Assembly (NCBI RefSeq): GCF_002234675.1
Contig: NC_019875.2
Span: 23,402,299 to 23,466,298, forward strand
DNA from: Oryzias latipes
Taxonomy: Eukaryota > Chordata > Actinopteri > Beloniformes > Adrianichthyidae
DNA length: 64,000 nt
Direction of reading: 5' to 3'
Made by a program: the position numbers and the translations under genes. Numbering within the stretch: the first letter of the stretch is position 1; every line of letters starts with the position of its first letter. This document shows positions 60,101 to 64,000 of this stretch, in pieces. Under the pieces are notes generated by a model that worked only from the letters and a program-made list of their open reading frames with translations, searched no databases and was not told the DNA's origin.

Positions 60101-63100
60101 GGTGCACTTTAGTTATGAAAAGACTTCTAGACAAATGAATGAGTGACATGTGATAGGAGCAGTCAAGCTTGGATTAAAGAGTAAATACGGAGTGCCTTAC
60201 TTCATGAGAAACAAGAGGACAGAGGAAACGATCCCTCTCCAAGAACAATCATGTGCTTGGATGAAAACAACTTAGGTCCAAACCAGACCTTTGTGTATTT
60301 TGCAAATAAAAAAACTCATTGCAACAAAGTCAAACCATAAGTGGAGTGATACCGTTGGTTAGATCCATGGTTATTAAGACAACTTAGTGAGCACAGGCTG
60401 CTGCTGTCAGGTTTGACTACAGAGTCTGAAGCGTTCGGTTCTCGTGGTTTGTTAGAAGTCAGTAGAGGGGGAAGAGTCTCAGCATTTCCACAGAAGTGGA
60501 GTCAGGGTGACAGTGTGCTAATGCAGGCTATCACAGCAGAAAAAGCATCAGGAAATACAACACCCCCTGTCTTTTTTGCTTGTACTGCTCCTTCTGCTCT
60601 GAATATAGATTGTCAATAGTGTCCTCACTAACCTTTAGATTTAGTTGTATATTTTAGAGCATAGATACACATACAGAATGAGAATGTGAATTTTGTTTTT
60701 TAGATAAGACCATCTGCTTATCTGTTAAGTATTTTCTGTTACATTCCTCTTTTCTTGTAGACTCTAATATGAAGTTAGTTAATATACGGTAAGTCCACAA
60801 GCTTTAGTACGCTGATTAAAAAGTTAAATAAAACTATTTTTTGTTTGAAATCCACTAAAATGAATTTTTTGACAAAACTTTGAGTCTCATTTCATTTGGT
60901 AACCTTTTATTCTAACATCATTATTGTCCTCATGATCACAGCAGCTAGCTCTATTAACAATTTGTATCATTACGACTTTCGTCCAGCAATTATATCAAGC
61001 GGCTCTGAAAGGGAGGCCTGGTCCAGAAAAGCAAAATAAACAATGCCTATCGATTCTTCTTGGACCAAATCTCTGGAGACAATGAGATCTCTTGTTTAGC
61101 ATACATAGACAGAACTACACACATACACATACACACACCGACGCACACTCAAAGACAACCCATTGACAACACACACAAATGCAAACCTCTGCAAAAACAC
61201 CAACCTCTGTCTTTCCTAACACCAAGCATTCCTTGGCTGGGGTCAATATCTAATTGTGCGCAACACTGCACCTCTGTGAATGTAAAGATGTGATGAAATC
61301 CACAGCATAATGCTCAGCCTCATGGCAGAATGAATAGCGCTGCTTTTTGCCTGTACAGATCTACAAATCCATGTAACTTTGGCCTCAAGAGGAATAAAAT
61401 GTTTGAAATAAAATAGTGACATTTTAAACAGTGTTCAGCAAAAACTAGATCAGCAGATCCCATTTAGCTGAACTTAAGAGTTTTGTGTTCAGTTTGTTTA
61501 AAGGAAGACTATTGTTCATTGATAATTACTTTAGTTACTGAGTAAATTATTTAGGCAGCGTTTCTTCATTGGCTTTCTGTAATTTGCAAAATTAAAGAAT
61601 ATTGTATATTCTATATAAATTGAAAGCATACAAGTATTTTTTCACTATTGGGAATATTTGCAGCATAAAAAGATAAAGTTTTTAAATGAAAAAATAAAAA
61701 GGAACTCCTGATAATTAGAGACATGTTTACAGTCTTCCATAATGATAGACAATTTAAATTGGCCAAATTAATCTGAATGGGATTTGAATACTTTTCTTGC
61801 ATGTTATTATAAATTAAAATTCTGCCTGTTATCCTGCAAATTACATAATTTTTAGAGAAACAATTAAGTATTATGACGGGTTAATTATCAGGCTAATAAG
61901 CTCTGATAGGTTGTGAAGTCAATTTCCATGAGGTTGGACTTGTGGTATTGTCCTTTAAACCCGAACTGTTACCATAACATAACATAACAGGAAGCTGCTC
62001 CTGTGACATAGAGGCTTAACCTGTCAATGCAGAGTCAAGCAAGCGCATAATCCTGTCTGCAGGACAGATTGCAGGCGAAATGAAAAGCGGACAAAAGTTA
62101 GCACCAGACCTGATATGTGTAAACAGTCATGCATCACTTCTTGTTGCTCATCTGCCGGACAGACTGACAGCCCGAGTGCAGCAGTGCTACATAGAGGATT
62201 TAGACAAATATCATAAAGGGAATGTCACACATCTGTCAGTGTTGCGCCTGCCTCTGTGTGTGCTACTGTCTGAGCCACTGGGAATCCAACTCAGTCACAA
62301 CAACAACATTCCACATTAGTGCCTCGACCACAGCCATACCACCAAGAGGAAACCCAAAGAGGCTCGGAAGAGGAGGAGGAGGGACGAGATGGTGAGGAGA
62401 GGAGCAAAAGGAGAAGATGGAATGTAGGTTACAGTTTAAAGGCTCAAACATCCTTCAGCTCTCATATTTCTGTTTGCTTACTTTCTTTTAAACAACATTT
62501 GTGTTTTTAACCTCTGCGAAGCAGAGGATAAAAGTTTCCATGAATACCAACTAAAATCCTGACCTCTTTAAAATAAACACTGTAGAAGAGCCTAAAGTAA
62601 CTCACTTTTACTCCATTTCATCCAACATTTACTGGATTCCTATCCCCCGTTTGTCTCTCGTTCCTGTTCCTCTTTCCCAATCCCTTAAACTTTTCATTTT
62701 CACTCATATACCCTCCTGTCAGGCGTGTGCAAACACTTAGACACACACAACACAGAAAGACTGACTGTCTAACACTCTCCTCCCACGACCCGGAATGCTT
62801 GGCAAGATTCTACTGTACTGAAATACTGCTCACCATATAAGGAAGCAGCAGCTTCACATGTCACAAATACATTTACATACATTTAAGGCGGGAGTTTGCT
62901 TGACAAAGCACGCCACCGTTAGTAAACCCGCATCCACATGCAAAAGCATGCTCCCCCAACTGAACGCTGACACAGCAAAGGGACGGACGCTTTCAGCAGG
63001 TTTTTCACTTTTACTGTTACTTGACCGAGCCCTGGAAGATAACCCCTAACGTACAGGGTTGAGTTAGATGGAGGGGAATGAAAGCTGAGTGGGCGATCTA

Positions 63101-63479
63101 TCGATTCTCTACTTCCTGGAACAACCACGGCCTGCCACACACAAACACACAGCAGCAAATTTTCCTGCTAACTAGCACGACCTGTCAGAAGTTGCTGCTG
63201 TGAGTCTGATTTGAGCCTAGATTGCGTCTCTCAGTGTGTGTGCGGCTATACCTGCAAAAACAATCATAACAAATAAAAGTTAGCCCCAGGGTCCGAATAC
63301 TGAACATACACGGCAGGCATAAGCCAGACAGACAGAAAGGCAGGCAGACAGCCTCCATACCTCTGTCTATACTGTACTGCATGGACTTACTTTAGAAAGT
63401 CAGGACAGAAGCACAGACAGGAAGAAAGATCTAGATGAAACGACACAGCAGGGAGGAAGGTAATAGAGCAAGCTCTTAC
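57109..63479 (-). other. mbnl1: mbnl1 first intron (5' UTR intron)
   Basis: Between the candidate leader exons. Contains family A copy 6 (58470-58976), a poly(G) run near 60090 and several short CA-type runs (61120-61170). No coding exon is recognised; ORFs at 57254-57586, 57867-58205 and 59476-59793 look random. Confidence 0.5.
58470..58976 (+). mobile_element. Dispersed family A element, copy 6
   Basis: Contains caacatgttcatgtagaatt, gcatttctgagtatttgg, catccatttgcagacaaata, gtgtacagctagacagc, gtgtaaacaaagggatcatg, ctctgcagaaactatgtcat, ataattaaaagaccattgg, and ends gagcaggactttaaa. The left end is too diverged to place exactly. Confidence 0.7.
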
Positions 63480-63900
63480 CTCTCACATTGCTCTCCGGTT
63501 GGTGTTTGTGTGCTTCCGCGTGTCGACAGGCTCTGTATGTTTCTGCGTGTATTCAGACAGGCCGCGACAGCAGACCCTCAGGCACCGGCTGGACCATTCT
63601 CAGGCAGGCAGGCAGGCGGAACACAGCGAGGCAGAGCGACTGGCAGAGGGGGCAAGCGACTGAGCCAGTGAATCAGCGGCAAATGAGTAAAGGGGCTGTG
63701 CGGAACCGAGCACCAGAGTGAGAGAGAGGAGGAGTGTTTGTCTGTGCAAGTCTGTGTTTGCGTATGAGTGTGCGCGCCCTTGTGTGTGTTGCAGCATTGG
63801 CTGTGTGCGCTAGTGTCTCCCCTCCCCAGCCTCTTTAAGTGGCTGGGCTGTGCAGAGCCGTGCTGAGACGGGCTGGGCTGTGTCTTTACTGACTCCCAAG
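63480..63900 (-). promoter_or_regulatory. mbnl1: Candidate mbnl1 5' UTR exon and promoter
   Basis: On the minus strand a consensus donor (GAGAG|GTAAGAGC) ends an exon-like block at 63480. The DNA upstream on that strand becomes GC-richer, with an AT-poor CTG/CTC-rich leader and a weak TATA-like element (cttaaagagg near 63835). The transcription start is not determined; it may also lie beyond the window. Confidence 0.5.
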
Positions 63901-63965
63901 CCTCTGGATTGTCTGTCTGCTGCAGGGAAGTGCTGCTAGCTGGGCGGCAGTAGCAACAGCTGTAG

Positions 63966-64000
63966 AGGAGGAGGAGGAGGAGGAGGAAAAGGAGGAGGAG
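63966..64000. repeat. (GGA)n run at the right edge
   Basis: GAG/GGA trinucleotide run reaching the end of the window; on the mbnl1 strand it is (TCC)n, as often seen near promoters. Confidence 0.9.

Noticed and set aside
1..64000. CRISPR arrays, operons or other prokaryotic systems
   Set aside because: The window is vertebrate; repeats are microsatellites and transposons with no spacer-repeat structure.

Overview
This is eukaryotic, vertebrate DNA. Short exons carry GT/AG splice signals, introns run to many kilobases, CpG-rich promoters alternate with AT-rich DNA, and microsatellites, SINE-like repeats and LINE remnants are common. The repeat families and the protein sequences point to a ray-finned (teleost) fish; I cannot name the species.

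Three protein-coding genes are supported, all on the minus strand and so transcribed right to left. (1) mbnl1 (muscleblind-like splicing regulator) fills about 32.0-63.9 kb. I resolved nine coding exons (398 codons plus stop), a probable 5' UTR exon near the right edge, a long leader in the first coding exon, an alternative 3' region and a candidate poly(A) site. (2) rap2b is an intronless Ras-family GTPase of 182 aa at 29022-29570, with a CpG-rich promoter. (3) kcnab1 (voltage-gated K+ channel beta-1 subunit) is present only as its first coding exon, of the Kv-beta-1.1 type, at 10213-10427; the rest lies beyond the left edge. MBNL1, RAP2B and KCNAB1 all map to human 3q25, so this is the teleost counterpart in compact form.

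Region by region: 1-10.2 kb is kcnab1 intron 1 and holds a 2.15-kb GC-rich retroposed insert with a 16-bp target-site duplication (3749-5934). 10.4-29 kb is intergenic, with a long (GGAT)n array, SINE-like fragments and a reverse-transcriptase remnant. 29-30.1 kb is rap2b and its promoter. 30.1-32.0 kb is intergenic repeats. 32.0-35.6 kb is the mbnl1 3' region, 35.6-56.3 kb its coding exons and introns, and 56.3-64.0 kb its 5' region.

A dispersed family with candidate terminal inverted repeats has six copies across the window. The most notable regulatory feature is the 54-nt alternative mbnl1 exon at 39667-39720. It follows a 180-nt stretch without any AG on the sense strand, rich in YGCY motifs, and has a weak donor: the layout of an exon under muscleblind self-regulation.
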